From positions 2,480,001 through 2,544,000 of the forward strand of contig NZ_BIFS01000001.1 of assembly GCF_003967555.1 (NCBI RefSeq): 64,000 nucleotides of DNA. The letters are read 5' to 3'. Position numbers and translations under genes: made by a program. Below are positions 35,072 to 43,598 of this stretch, piece after piece. The DNA is from Dictyobacter kobayashii (GTDB taxonomy: Bacteria; Chloroflexota; Ktedonobacteria; Ktedonobacterales; Ktedonobacteraceae). Position 1 is the stretch's first letter. The number at the start of each line of letters is the position of its first letter. A model generated the notes under the pieces. It had not been told where the DNA came from. It ran no database searches and worked only from the letters and a program-made list of their open reading frames with translations.

Positions 35072-36316
35072 TTAGTTCTGCAATGCCGGGATAGAGGCGA
35101 TCAAACCGGCCAGTAATGCGATACGTTGTGAGATTGGTGCAAGGAGGACATATTCTTCATCGGTATGAGCTCCTCCGCCAATGGCGCCCAGCCCATCAAT
35201 CGAAGGGCAGCCTACGATGGCCGTGTTACAACAATCCGAGGCTCCCCCTCTAGTTTCGGGATCAAATGGTACATGGAGGATTTGTTCGGCGATAAGTTGT
35301 ACTTGCCCAGCCAGGGCCAGACTCCGTTCGGTCGCGACCATCGGCTGCATTGAGTCAGGTACGGGCGTCAATGTCAGTTCAACGCCAGGCACGAGCTGTT
35401 GCTGCAGTAATTCTCGCCAGCGTGCCTCGGCCGCGCGGCGATCTTCTGGCTGTAAGAAGCGCAGGTCAAAGACGATCTCAGCATAATCCGAGACTATGTT
35501 AGCGCGCGAGCCGCCTTTGATCGGTCCGGCGTTGATCGTTAACCCCTCACGCCAACCCATAAAACTCTGGGCCTGCACTATCTGATGCGCCAATTCGACT
35601 ACGGCATTGCGACCACGCTCAGGATTACTGCCGGCATGGGCCGCCTGTCCTTTGGCGCTCAACCGATAATGGGTACAGCCCTTACGCCTCGTCACTACGT
35701 TGCCGATTGAGCGTGCCCCTTCCAGGCCAATCACAAAGGGTTTTCCCTGGGCCAATTCACGAATAAGTCCCACATGGTAACGGGCAAAAATTTCTTCATC
35801 CGGTACCGATAAAAATGTAATTTTTGAAAAAGCTTGATAGTTATGCTTTCGTAATAGTTCTAAAGCATAAATACCCTGCAACAGACCTGCCTTCATATCA
35901 ACCGTACCGGGAGCATAGAGCTTTTCAACCTCCAGGCGCGTATGCGCGCTGGCCGAACCAACAGGATGTACGGTATCATGATGGCCAATCAATAGACAGG
36001 CAGGGGCGGTCGGATCACTACCACCCATCGTACCAACGACAGCATTGCCACGCGGATGTGTTATAATCGATGCACGCATCCCCACACTGCGCAATAGCAG
36101 CCCCAGTTGTTCAGCCATCTTATTAAGTCCCGCACTATCCTCCGACGGCGAATCGATCATACATAACTTTTGCAAATCTTGCATAAAACGCGGCATGGCC
36201 TCTTCTACATAGGTAACCCCATCCTCCACCAACGTCGAAATTGCCTTATTATCTAACTGTGGCTTATTCTGCATATCTACCGTAAAACTATCGTGACCCT
36301 GTTCTGGATGCGACAT
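35072..36316 (-). CDS. M20-family metallopeptidase (glutamate carboxypeptidase-like)
   Basis: A cytosolic two-zinc peptidase or amidohydrolase of about 414 residues. Ligand motifs are clear: GHHDTVHPVG (first His and Asp), APGTVDMKAG (bridging Asp), SVPDEEI (catalytic Glu and ligand Glu), and the C-terminal His in GGAHTDEEYV. The lid/dimerisation domain lies between (about 200-310, with AHAGSNPERGRNAV). I chose the ATG at 36316 because AGAGG lies 6 bases upstream; the longer frame to 36355 adds 13 unlikely residues. The family includes carboxypeptidase G2-like enzymes; the substrate is not evident. Confidence 0.88.
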   Translation of the reverse strand: MSHPEQGHDSFTVDMQNKPQLDNKAISTLVEDGVTYVEEAMPRFMQDLQKLCMIDSPSEDSAGLNKMAEQLGLLLRSVGMRASIITHPRGNAVVGTMGGSDPTAPACLLIGHHDTVHPVGSASAHTRLEVEKLYAPGTVDMKAGLLQGIYALELLRKHNYQAFSKITFLSVPDEEIFARYHVGLIRELAQGKPFVIGLEGARSIGNVVTRRKGCTHYRLSAKGQAAHAGSNPERGRNAVVELAHQIVQAQSFMGWREGLTINAGPIKGGSRANIVSDYAEIVFDLRFLQPEDRRAAEARWRELLQQQLVPGVELTLTPVPDSMQPMVATERSLALAGQVQLIAEQILHVPFDPETRGGASDCCNTAIVGCPSIDGLGAIGGGAHTDEEYVLLAPISQRIALLAGLIASIPALQN

Positions 36317-36419
36317 ACAAACCTCTATTCCACTCATTACCAGGCATACAGGCATGCCTGCCTATTCCTGGGACGCGCATCATATCTATGATAGTATAAC
36401 GTGGATGCCAGGGACAACG

Positions 36420-37781
36420 CTACGGCAATCGGGGTAAACCTGGCATAGGTGGAGCACCCACAAGCATTTTTTTGAGTAGCCTGGCAGCACTATAGCGCTG
36501 AGAACTGTCACGCACAAAGATACGCACAATCGGATGGTCGAAAATGGAGAAGCTGGGGTCAGAGGCGCTATCATTCAAGGTAATACCCAAAAGATGGGGA
36601 TAGTCCTCAAACTGTGCGGCCAGGTGGAAACCTAGCTGGCCTTGAAAGAGCAGATGATAATAGTGGCCGGTGATAGGATAATACTGGGGCAGGTGGAAAA
36701 CTGGTTGGTCCCAGCGATCTGATGACAGCACGATCACATCACTGCTGGCCAACGCCTCGGCCAGAAATTGAAGCTTCTCAGGATTATCATAATCTGACAT
36801 ATTCAGCCCGGGCTCTGCCAGGTGAAAGACTTGCCCGGCATCACGACCATTAACAGCTACCGGGATGATGGCATCTTGCTGCTCATATGCTATGGTGCTA
36901 CCAGGCTTGAGATGATCAAACATCCATTGGGATGCCTGGATCAGTGTGTTGGGCTGGCTGTAAATATTGACCATCGCCAGCCCTTGAAAACTAGTGGCCA
37001 GCAATACCAGGGTGCTTAAAACATAGGTAAGGCGTACTGGATAGGTACGAACATAAAATACTCTTACCTTGCCAGAGACGGCAAAGGCCGTCAGGCCTGC
37101 CGCAGCCGCCACGATCAACGCGGGATAGAGCGGCAACATATAGCGCACAAACTTTACATAGAAGCTACCTGTAATCCCACCATAGATCAATAACCAGGAC
37201 AACACTATCAACCATGGCCCTGCCTGTCTTTTTCCAACACGCCAGCCTAACCAGAGCAGGCTTGCGCCAGCGCTCAAGGTCAACAACGGTCCCAGACCCC
37301 ATAGAAAGATATTCTGGAGCTCATAGAGATAAGGCGTTGTGTAGCTAAATTGGAGTGTATAAGGCATGATAAATTTGCCCAGGGACATATTGCCCTGTTC
37401 CGCGACCTGGCTAAAAAAGTTATGCCAGTCCAGCAGGGCATATGGCATCACAAGTACAAAGGTCACGCAGGTACTGATGGCCGCCACGCCTAATGCGAAC
37501 AGGGCGACACGGTTGCGCTCACGCCACCAGCGTAACAGGGCCGCCATCAGTACTGGTATTGCCAATGGCGCAGCACTGGATTTAACTGCCAGTGCCAGCC
37601 CATATCCTATCCCGATCAGAAGCGCTATACATAGCGGAGCCCTGGCATCAACCAGCATTACACAACCCAACAATGTCAGCATTATAAAGAAGAGGAGCAT
37701 GACATCCACCGTGCAATAATGAGATTGCTGCAATTGGAGCGGCGAAAAGGTTACTAGCGTTGCCGCCAGCAGGGCCACCAT
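36420..37781 (-). CDS. GT39-like membrane glycosyltransferase, C-terminal part
   Basis: A polytopic membrane protein: about eight hydrophobic segments in the first 270 residues, beginning ALLAATLVTFSPLQLQQSHYCTVD (the reentrant segment usual in PMT/ArnT-type enzymes), then a soluble domain of about 170 residues. It lacks the N-terminal first loop with the catalytic acidic residues, which is encoded just upstream in another frame. The two ORFs overlap by 28 bases (37754-37781) and their joined product has the normal length and topology of a lipid-carrier-dependent glycosyltransferase. The ATG at 37781 is therefore probably not a true start. Confidence 0.75.
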   Translation of the reverse strand: MVALLAATLVTFSPLQLQQSHYCTVDVMLLFFIMLTLLGCVMLVDARAPLCIALLIGIGYGLALAVKSSAAPLAIPVLMAALLRWWRERNRVALFALGVAAISTCVTFVLVMPYALLDWHNFFSQVAEQGNMSLGKFIMPYTLQFSYTTPYLYELQNIFLWGLGPLLTLSAGASLLWLGWRVGKRQAGPWLIVLSWLLIYGGITGSFYVKFVRYMLPLYPALIVAAAAGLTAFAVSGKVRVFYVRTYPVRLTYVLSTLVLLATSFQGLAMVNIYSQPNTLIQASQWMFDHLKPGSTIAYEQQDAIIPVAVNGRDAGQVFHLAEPGLNMSDYDNPEKLQFLAEALASSDVIVLSSDRWDQPVFHLPQYYPITGHYYHLLFQGQLGFHLAAQFEDYPHLLGITLNDSASDPSFSIFDHPIVRIFVRDSSQRYSAARLLKKMLVGAPPMPGLPRLP

Positions 37782-38239
37782 CCACGGGGAAGCATAGTAT
37801 GTGTATCATATTTGCATAGGCGAAATGCTAACATGGCCGTTAATAAAATAGTGCCGCTATCCAGCACTGCTGAGATTACACGCCCGAGCAGATTGAGATG
37901 GGCATAGGTAAAGAAAGCGGGAGAGAAGATGGCGATGGCATGTCCAAGCAAGGCAAGTAGGTAGATGGGAAGCGAACCGTAGGCAAAGAAATGGGGATTG
38001 AGTGGAGAGTGGACAGGATCGAAAAACTGCGCCGGACTCTGGGGCCATGCTACGTTTGAAGCATAGAATACAATATAGGGTTCATCAGGATGGAACCTGT
38101 TCCCCTGGTCCCAATTCAATCCGTATAACCTGAGCAGTAGTCCTACCCCAACCAGTATGCCCAGCATCAATGGCTGCCAGTAACGAATATGCTTTTTTAT
38201 CTTAGTGGTTGCAGTTTCTATCGATACAGCGGCTTCCAT
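37754..38239 (-). CDS. GT39-like membrane glycosyltransferase, N-terminal part (frame break)
   Basis: Start ATG 38239 with GGAGGAAGTG upstream. The first membrane helix (LMLGILVGVGLLLRLYGL) is followed by the outer loop NRFHPDEPYIVFYA, whose Asp-Glu pair is the expected catalytic site of GT39/ArnT/PMT-type enzymes that use polyprenyl-phosphate sugars. After further helices the frame runs out at MLPRGWWPCWRQR, whereas the other frame continues YYASPWMVALLAATLV. A single-base error or mutation near 37785-37805 would explain the break; an upstream TGA prevents simple extension of the second frame. Confidence 0.72.
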   Translation of the reverse strand: MEAAVSIETATTKIKKHIRYWQPLMLGILVGVGLLLRLYGLNWDQGNRFHPDEPYIVFYASNVAWPQSPAQFFDPVHSPLNPHFFAYGSLPIYLLALLGHAIAIFSPAFFTYAHLNLLGRVISAVLDSGTILLTAMLAFRLCKYDTHTMLPRGWWPCWRQR

Positions 38240-38421
38240 TGACTCACTTCCTCCACACCACATAGCCACCTATTTTATGCTTCTAAACAGCCCGCCATGC
38301 TAGTTGTGTCATCATACAATTTCTTCTTTATTAAAGTATAAATTGCCTATGAAATGCAGTAACAAGAAAAAGTCACCTGTGACCGACTCCATTTATCAGT
38401 TATATCCTCAAAAAAAGCGCA

Positions 38422-39132
38422 TCAAGACTCTTTTTGCTCGCTGACGCTGGCGGTCAGTCCATTGGTGATAAATTCCATAATTGAGTCAAAGACGCTGGCT
38501 GGCAGCTCGCCTCGATACTCCTCTGAGCCACCCTCTGGCGGCCAGATTAACCAGCGCAAGGCGATAAAATGTCCTATGCCCATCAAAGTATAGGCGATAG
38601 CTTCTGGATTTAGCTGGCGGATGCTGCCTTCATTCATAGCCTCTTGTAAGCCACGAATATAGCCCTGGCTGATCTTATAATAATAGGCATAAAACGCTTC
38701 CGGGGCCACGCGCTCCGCTTCCTGCACAATACTATAAATGCGCCGATGGCTGGCAACAAACTGGAAGAAGGCCTGGAAACCACGCCTCTCAATCTCAATA
38801 CGATTGGAAGCGCCAGCGATAGCGGCTCGCATATCCGCCCGCAGCCGCTCACCAATATCTCTGACCAGCTCTTCAAAAATGGTGCGTTTACTATGAAAAT
38901 AAATATAATAGGTACCCTGGGCCACACCAGCACGCCTGGTAATTTCTGAGATACTGGCCTCGTAATACCCAAGTTCGCCAAAGACTTCTTCGGCGGCATC
39001 TAGAATCTTACGGCGCGTGGCTTCCCCACGCGCCGTGACTGGCATCAGGGTATTCTCAGTTTCATGGCCTCTGCTCACTGACTGTTTTTCTTTCTCGCCG
39101 GTCCCCTGCTCCGCCTGGTCTCTGGTCGACAT
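38422..39132 (-). CDS. TetR-family repressor, proposed master regulator of the hydroxybutyrate locus
   Basis: A 236-residue regulator. After a charged, poorly conserved N-terminus of about 34 residues, the TetR HTH runs from ARGEATRRKILDAAEEVFGELG through ISEITRRAGVAQGTYYIYFHSK, followed by a helical ligand-binding domain. It is divergent from the acyl-CoA ligase gene, with a shared upstream region that carries operator O1 at 39295-39310. The same palindrome appears before four other transcription units in the next 13 kb, which makes this protein the best candidate to bind it. TetR proteins of fatty-acid and CoA metabolism usually respond to acyl-CoAs; the effector here is unknown. Confidence 0.88.
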   Translation of the reverse strand: MSTRDQAEQGTGEKEKQSVSRGHETENTLMPVTARGEATRRKILDAAEEVFGELGYYEASISEITRRAGVAQGTYYIYFHSKRTIFEELVRDIGERLRADMRAAIAGASNRIEIERRGFQAFFQFVASHRRIYSIVQEAERVAPEAFYAYYYKISQGYIRGLQEAMNEGSIRQLNPEAIAYTLMGIGHFIALRWLIWPPEGGSEEYRGELPASVFDSIMEFITNGLTASVSEQKES

Positions 39133-39220
39133 AGCTCTATTCTTTCTACTAGTAGCATGCTGGCTTCGCTTCTATATAATTTATAGCAGGATAAGCTGAA
39201 TTGCCGCCTGGTCTGGCTTT

Positions 39221-39245
39221 ATTATACACATCAGAGGGCTGATGT
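39221..39245 (-). promoter_or_regulatory. Candidate tetR promoter with its own small palindrome
   Basis: On the minus strand a perfect TATAAT lies at 39221-39226, with ACATCAG/CTGATGT (39228-39234 and 39239-39245) directly upstream in the -10/-35 spacer. No good -35 is visible. This palindrome differs from the shared operator. Confidence 0.4.
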
Positions 39246-39250
39246 TCCAC

Positions 39251-39310
39251 TTGACTTTTGATCACTCTAACTCATACTACAAGCAATATGATATGTGACC
39301 CATGTGTCAT
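39251..39310 (+). promoter_or_regulatory. Acyl-CoA ligase promoter and operator O1
   Basis: TTGACT at 39251-39256 and CATACT at 39273-39278 (16-base spacer) form a fair promoter. Operator O1, GTGACCCATGTGTCAT, spans 39295-39310, matching 13 of 16 positions of ATGAYWCATGWRTCAT. The leader to the ATG at 39518 is long (over 200 bases) and AT-rich. Confidence 0.6.
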
Positions 39311-39517
39311 ATTTTATCCATTATTATATTATACTATACCCCCACAGAAATCAACTTCCTGGCTATCACCCATAAATTCCACTTTCAGCTGGCCGTTCGG
39401 GGGCAAATGAAATATTGAAAAAACCTATCAGAATTAACAAGAACAGTAGAAGATTCGGCTAATTTCTTATACAATATGAGATAGAAAGAACAATGTAGTT
39501 CGACACGGAGGTGGCCC

Positions 39518-41032
39518 ATGACATTCATTACTCTTGGCGAATGGTTGGCCCGGCGTGAACTTCTAAGTCCCAATAAAGTAGGTCTGATCGATGACGAGAC
39601 CGGAGCGCGCTTTACCTATCGGGCACTCAACCTGCGTGCGCGCGCTTTAGCCGCCTACCTACAACAAAACTATCATCTTCGCCAGGGTGAACGCGTAGCC
39701 ATACTGGCCTTCAACGCGCCTGAGTATCTGGACGCCTTCTTCGCCTGTGCCCTACTAGGGGCAATACTGGTGCCCCTCAACTGGCGTTTAACCATGCGTG
39801 AGTTAGGCATCATCCTCAATGACTGTCAGCCGGTATTACTCCTTTACGACTCTGGCCATGCAGAACTGGCCACGACCCTCCAGCATACATGGCAACCACA
39901 GTCATTGCTTGCCTTTCACGATTTCCCCGGCGAGCAGGCGCTGCTGGCGGATCAGGTCCAGCCTTTCACCACCACCGATGGCGAGGAAACGGCACTCATT
40001 CTGTATACGTCAGGTACCACAGGCATGCCCAAGGGAGTGATGCTCTCACAGCGCATGATTACCTGGAATGCCATCAATACCCAGATTAGCTGGGGGCTAC
40101 GTGAGACGGATATCGCGCCTACTTTCGCGCCATTTTTCCATGCCGGTGGACTCAATGTGCTGACGACACCCCTTTATCATCTAGGTGGAACGGTCGTGCT
40201 ATTAAATAATTCAGCGCCCCAGACTGTTTTGTCTGCCATCGAGAGGGAGCTCTGCACGGTTGTTTTTGCGGTCCCCACGGTTTTTCAAAGTATGTTGGAG
40301 CATGCTAATTTTGCCAGCACTGATTTTTCTTCGCTGCGCTTCTTTATCGCTGGTGGCTCGCCATGTCCCCTGCGCCTGATTGCTGGCTATGCTGAACAAG
40401 GCCTGGGATTTCGTCAGGGCTATGGACTGACTGAAGTAGGGGTAAACTGTTTTAGCCTGGCACCCGAGCATGCTCTAAGCAAAGCTGGCTCGGTCGGCCA
40501 TCCCATTTTTCATTCGCGGGCCCGTATCGTTGATGAACTTGATCGCGATGTAGCGGTCGGCGAGGTGGGCGAGCTGATTCTGGCCGGCCCGCATGTCTGC
40601 TCAGGCTACTGGCATAAACCAGAGGCCACGGCCGAAGCCAGGCGCGGCGGCTGGTGGCACACCGGAGACCAGGCACGCTGCGATACAGAGGGCTTTTATT
40701 ACATCGTTGGGCGCAAAAAAGATATGTTTATCTCTGGCGGCGAGAACATATATCCCGCCGAGGTTGAAAGCGTCATCGTTACCCATCCCCAAGTGCTGGA
40801 GGTGGCCGTTATCCCCCAGCCCGACGCTCGTTGGGGCGAGGTTGGACTGGCGATAATCGTGCCGCGTGTTCCAGGCAGTTTGAACGCGCAAGAGATCCTC
40901 GACTTCTGCCAGGGAAAACTTGCTCGCTACAAACTTCCTCGCGCCGTGCGTTTCGTGGAGGCTCTACCCCGCAATATGATGGGCAAGATCATGAAAGCAG
41001 AACTGGTCAAAGCATTTCAACAGACAGTATAA
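39518..41032 (+). CDS. Acyl-CoA synthetase (AMP-forming, class I adenylate-forming family)
   Basis: A 504-residue ligase that makes an acyl-AMP and then an acyl-CoA. The P-loop-like motif YTSGTTGMPKG lies near residue 162, the A5-type motif GYGLTEVGVNC near 300, HTGDQARCDTEGF near 380, and the hinge/A8-A10 region IVGRKKDMFISGGENIYP near 395 with the catalytic Lys at the end (NMMGKIMKAEL). The acyl substrate is not readable; by context it may be a short hydroxy or fatty acid released with polymer degradation. Start ATG 39518 behind GGAGG. It is monocistronic and divergent from tetR, with operator O1 between. Confidence 0.88.
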   Translation: MTFITLGEWLARRELLSPNKVGLIDDETGARFTYRALNLRARALAAYLQQNYHLRQGERVAILAFNAPEYLDAFFACALLGAILVPLNWRLTMRELGIILNDCQPVLLLYDSGHAELATTLQHTWQPQSLLAFHDFPGEQALLADQVQPFTTTDGEETALILYTSGTTGMPKGVMLSQRMITWNAINTQISWGLRETDIAPTFAPFFHAGGLNVLTTPLYHLGGTVVLLNNSAPQTVLSAIERELCTVVFAVPTVFQSMLEHANFASTDFSSLRFFIAGGSPCPLRLIAGYAEQGLGFRQGYGLTEVGVNCFSLAPEHALSKAGSVGHPIFHSRARIVDELDRDVAVGEVGELILAGPHVCSGYWHKPEATAEARRGGWWHTGDQARCDTEGFYYIVGRKKDMFISGGENIYPAEVESVIVTHPQVLEVAVIPQPDARWGEVGLAIIVPRVPGSLNAQEILDFCQGKLARYKLPRAVRFVEALPRNMMGKIMKAELVKAFQQTV

Positions 41033-41142
41033 TGGGTTCTCCATCCTTCTGAGGGAAGAATGGAGAGGGGTGGGTGGCGAGGGCTGGGGCTGCTGCCCCT
41101 GCACCCCGCTTTCCCCTTCGCACCTGCGGTGCTCAATATTAC

Positions 41143-41226
41143 TTTAATAGTGTGGTGGAGGAAATGCGCTGCAGCACATTTCCTCCACCACACTATTAAA
41201 AACTGCTCGGGCGAGTTAGCACACGT
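41143..41226. repeat. Palindromic repeat element F (family 1, degenerate right half)
   Basis: A hairpin with about 28-bp arms (41143-41200, one internal mismatch, GCTGCAGC at its tip) is followed by a degenerate right terminus GCTCGGGCGAGTTAGCACAC (41205). It lies between the convergent acyl-CoA ligase and hydroxybutyrate dehydrogenase genes and could end both transcripts. Confidence 0.7.
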
Positions 41227-41244
41227 CCGCAGAAGAGTGCGTTA

Positions 41245-42015
41245 TTAGTGCGCGGTCCAGCCACAATCGATGGTTTGAGCGCTTCCGGTAATACCACCGG
41301 CGGCATCGCTACACAGATAGGTGACCAGTTGAGCAACTTCAGCGGGCTCCAACAAACGCTTGATGGCCCCTTCGGTCACCATGATCTTCTCGACCACTTC
41401 GTTCTCCGGGATGCCATGGATCTTTGCCTGGGCGGCGATCTGTTTCTCGACCAGTGGGGTGCGTACATAGGATGGGCAGATGGCGTTACAGGTTACGCCA
41501 TGCTCAGCCGCCTCCAGTGCAGTGACACGCGTTAAACCGAGCAGACCATGCTTGGCTGTGACATAGGCCGATTTAAAAGCGGAGGCTCGTAGCGCATGGA
41601 CGGAAGCGATATTGATGATGCGACCCCAGTTACGCTTGTACATATCGGGTAATACGGCCTGCGTCAGAAGGAAGGGGGCGGTAAGCATAATCTCAATAAT
41701 CTGGCGCCATTTCTCTTCTGGAAAATCAACAATTGGTGCCACGTGCTGAATGCCCGCATTATTTACCAGGATATCCACCTGCCCCTCAGCCTCGATGGTG
41801 CTGGCAACCAGTGTGCGCACATCTTCTGGCTTTGTCATATCTGCGGCCTGGAAGCGGGCCCCCTCTAACTCTGCGGTGGCTGCCCGGCCACCATCAACAT
41901 CTACATCTGAAAGGGTGACCCGCACACCCTGGGCCGCCAGATCCTGGGCAACCGCCAGGCCGATACCAGAGGCTGCTCCGGTAACAATAGCTACTTTGCC
42001 ATTAAAGTTACTCAT
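41245..42015 (-). CDS. bdhA: 3-hydroxybutyrate dehydrogenase (SDR family)
   Basis: Oxidises 3-hydroxybutyrate to acetoacetate with NAD. Classical SDR features: cofactor motif TGAASGIG (residue 12), NNAG (about 88), catalytic Ser in INIASVHALRAS, and YVTAKHG with the catalytic Tyr and Lys (about 150-155). Beyond the general SDR pattern, NAGIQHVAPIVDFP, WGRIINIASVHALRAS, FKSAYVTAKHGLLGLTRVTALE and CPSYVRTPLVEKQI follow the 3-hydroxybutyrate dehydrogenase subgroup closely. It is the last gene of the minus-strand livHMGF operon, 49 bases after livF, with AAGGAG upstream. This position in an importer operon supports uptake of hydroxybutyrate. Confidence 0.9.
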   Translation of the reverse strand: MSNFNGKVAIVTGAASGIGLAVAQDLAAQGVRVTLSDVDVDGGRAATAELEGARFQAADMTKPEDVRTLVASTIEAEGQVDILVNNAGIQHVAPIVDFPEEKWRQIIEIMLTAPFLLTQAVLPDMYKRNWGRIINIASVHALRASAFKSAYVTAKHGLLGLTRVTALEAAEHGVTCNAICPSYVRTPLVEKQIAAQAKIHGIPENEVVEKIMVTEGAIKRLLEPAEVAQLVTYLCSDAAGGITGSAQTIDCGWTAH

Positions 42016-42064
42016 AACAACAAAGACTCCTTTACACTGGTATTAAATATGTATATGTATATAT

Positions 42065-42772
42065 TTAGCCACCCATGTACAGTTCTTGTACAGCCGAATT
42101 GGCAGTCAACGTCGTTGCCTCTCCATTAAGCACAATACTGCCGCCCTGTAAGATATAGGCGCTATGCGCAACATCGAGGGCCTGGTGGGCATTCTGTTCG
42201 ACCAGTACGATAGTCAAACCTTCTTCACGATTCAGCTGCTCAATGACTTCAAATACGGTTTCAACGATGATGGGGGCCAGGCCATGCGAAGGCTCATCCA
42301 GCAATAGCAGGCGCGGATGTGACATCAAGGCCCGCCCGATGGCCAGCATCTGGCCCTCCCCTCCACTCAAGCTGGCGGCGTGAGCATGTAAACGCGTCTT
42401 CAAGCGTGGGAAACGCTCCAGCATACGTTCAATATCGTGCTCAATCTCAGCATGTGAATGGCGCGTATAGGCCCCCATCAACAGATTTTCGCGTACCGTG
42501 AGTGAGCCGAACAGGTCGCGCCCCTCGGGTACCAGGGCCAATCCTTCGCGTAAGCGTCTTTCAGCCGAGAGGCGTCCCAGTGGCTTACCAGCCAGCTCGA
42601 CACTGCCAGATTTGATGGGGATAAGTCCACTGAGCGCGCGCATAAGGGTGGTTTTACCTGCTCCATTGGACCCTAGAATAGCGACGATAGCCCCCTGCGG
42701 TACCTCAAAAGATATGCCATGAAGCACTTCAAGTGAGCCATAGCCGGCGTGTAACTGCTCAACCTTCAACAT
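42065..42772 (-). CDS. livF: Branched-chain-type ABC transporter ATPase LivF
   Basis: Second ATP-binding subunit of the Liv-type importer. Walker A GSNGAGKTT (about residue 40), signature LSGGEGQML (note EG in place of the common QQ), Walker B LLLLDEPSHGLAP and the switch His in VLVEQNAH are present. I chose the ATG at 42772 (LKVEQLHAGYG follows), which has AGGGGG 7 bases upstream; the longer frame to 42823 would overlap livG heavily. It overlaps the end of livG by 14 bases, which suggests coupled translation. Confidence 0.9.
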   Translation of the reverse strand: MLKVEQLHAGYGSLEVLHGISFEVPQGAIVAILGSNGAGKTTLMRALSGLIPIKSGSVELAGKPLGRLSAERRLREGLALVPEGRDLFGSLTVRENLLMGAYTRHSHAEIEHDIERMLERFPRLKTRLHAHAASLSGGEGQMLAIGRALMSHPRLLLLDEPSHGLAPIIVETVFEVIEQLNREEGLTIVLVEQNAHQALDVAHSAYILQGGSIVLNGEATTLTANSAVQELYMGG

Positions 42773-43598
42773 GCGATACCCCCTGAGATGCTTGTTCCTG
42801 CTGCGCTTTTTTGCTGGCTCCACGTCCCAGATAGGCCTCCAGCACGGCAGGATTGCTCAAGACGGTTGCGGGCTCACCCTCGGCCAGCTTGCGGCCATAA
42901 TCCAGCACACAGACACGATCCGCGACAGCCTGTACCAATCGCATGTTGTGCTCGATTAAGAGCAGGGTAGTGCCCAATTCTTTTTGCCAGAAGCGCAAGC
43001 GGGTAGCCAGTTCCTGTACCTCCTGAGGCGGTACACCGGCGGCTGGCTCATCCAGGAGCACCAGGCGCGGATGCAGCACCAGGGCACGCGCCACACCAAT
43101 CAGTTTTTGGGCCCCAAATGGCAAGGAACCTGCGCTACGCAGGGCATAGCCTTCCAGCCCAAGCAGGGTCAGCGTCTCCATGGCATGCTGGCGCGCACTG
43201 GCATCTTCGCGCTTGCTGCGCCCGAAAGGAAGAATGCCCGATAGGATACCTGCATGTAAGCGCGTATGCTGGGCGGCCAATAAATTATCCAGCACGCTCA
43301 TGCTGCTAAACAGCTGTAGCTGTTGGAAGGTGCGACCAATGCCAAGGGCGGCTCGTTTGTGGGCCGCCAATGGCAACAATTCCTGGCCCGCGAAACGAAT
43401 ATCACCAGCCGCCGGCTTGATCAGTCCACTGATACAGTTAAGCACAGTGGTTTTGCCGGCGCCATTTGGGCCAACCAGGGCAAAGATCTCGCCCTCAGCA
43501 ATTTGCAGATCCAGCTCATTGATCGCTACCAGACCACCAAAACGCACCGTCAGATTATGAATTTCCAGCAATGGATTGACTTGCATCGCCTCAGTCAT
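42759..43598 (-). CDS. livG: Branched-chain-type ABC transporter ATPase LivG
   Basis: First ATP-binding subunit. The N-terminus LEIHNLTVRFGGLVAINELDL, Walker A GPNGAGKTT, Walker B LVLLDEPAAGV and the LivG-type end (VLSNPAVLEAYLG) are clear. The signature motif is altered: LPFGAQKLIGVARAL stands where LSYGQQRRLEIARAL is usual, still with the conserved Gly. The start ATG overlaps the livM stop (ATGA at 43595-43598). Confidence 0.9.
   Translation of the reverse strand: MTEAMQVNPLLEIHNLTVRFGGLVAINELDLQIAEGEIFALVGPNGAGKTTVLNCISGLIKPAAGDIRFAGQELLPLAAHKRAALGIGRTFQQLQLFSSMSVLDNLLAAQHTRLHAGILSGILPFGRSKREDASARQHAMETLTLLGLEGYALRSAGSLPFGAQKLIGVARALVLHPRLVLLDEPAAGVPPQEVQELATRLRFWQKELGTTLLLIEHNMRLVQAVADRVCVLDYGRKLAEGEPATVLSNPAVLEAYLGRGASKKAQQEQASQGVSHVEG

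Noticed and set aside
41245..42015. Assignment of the SDR gene as a generic 3-oxoacyl-ACP reductase
   Set aside because: The stretches NAGIQHVAPI, FKSAYVTAKHG and TPLVEKQI follow the hydroxybutyrate dehydrogenase subgroup, and the operon context agrees.
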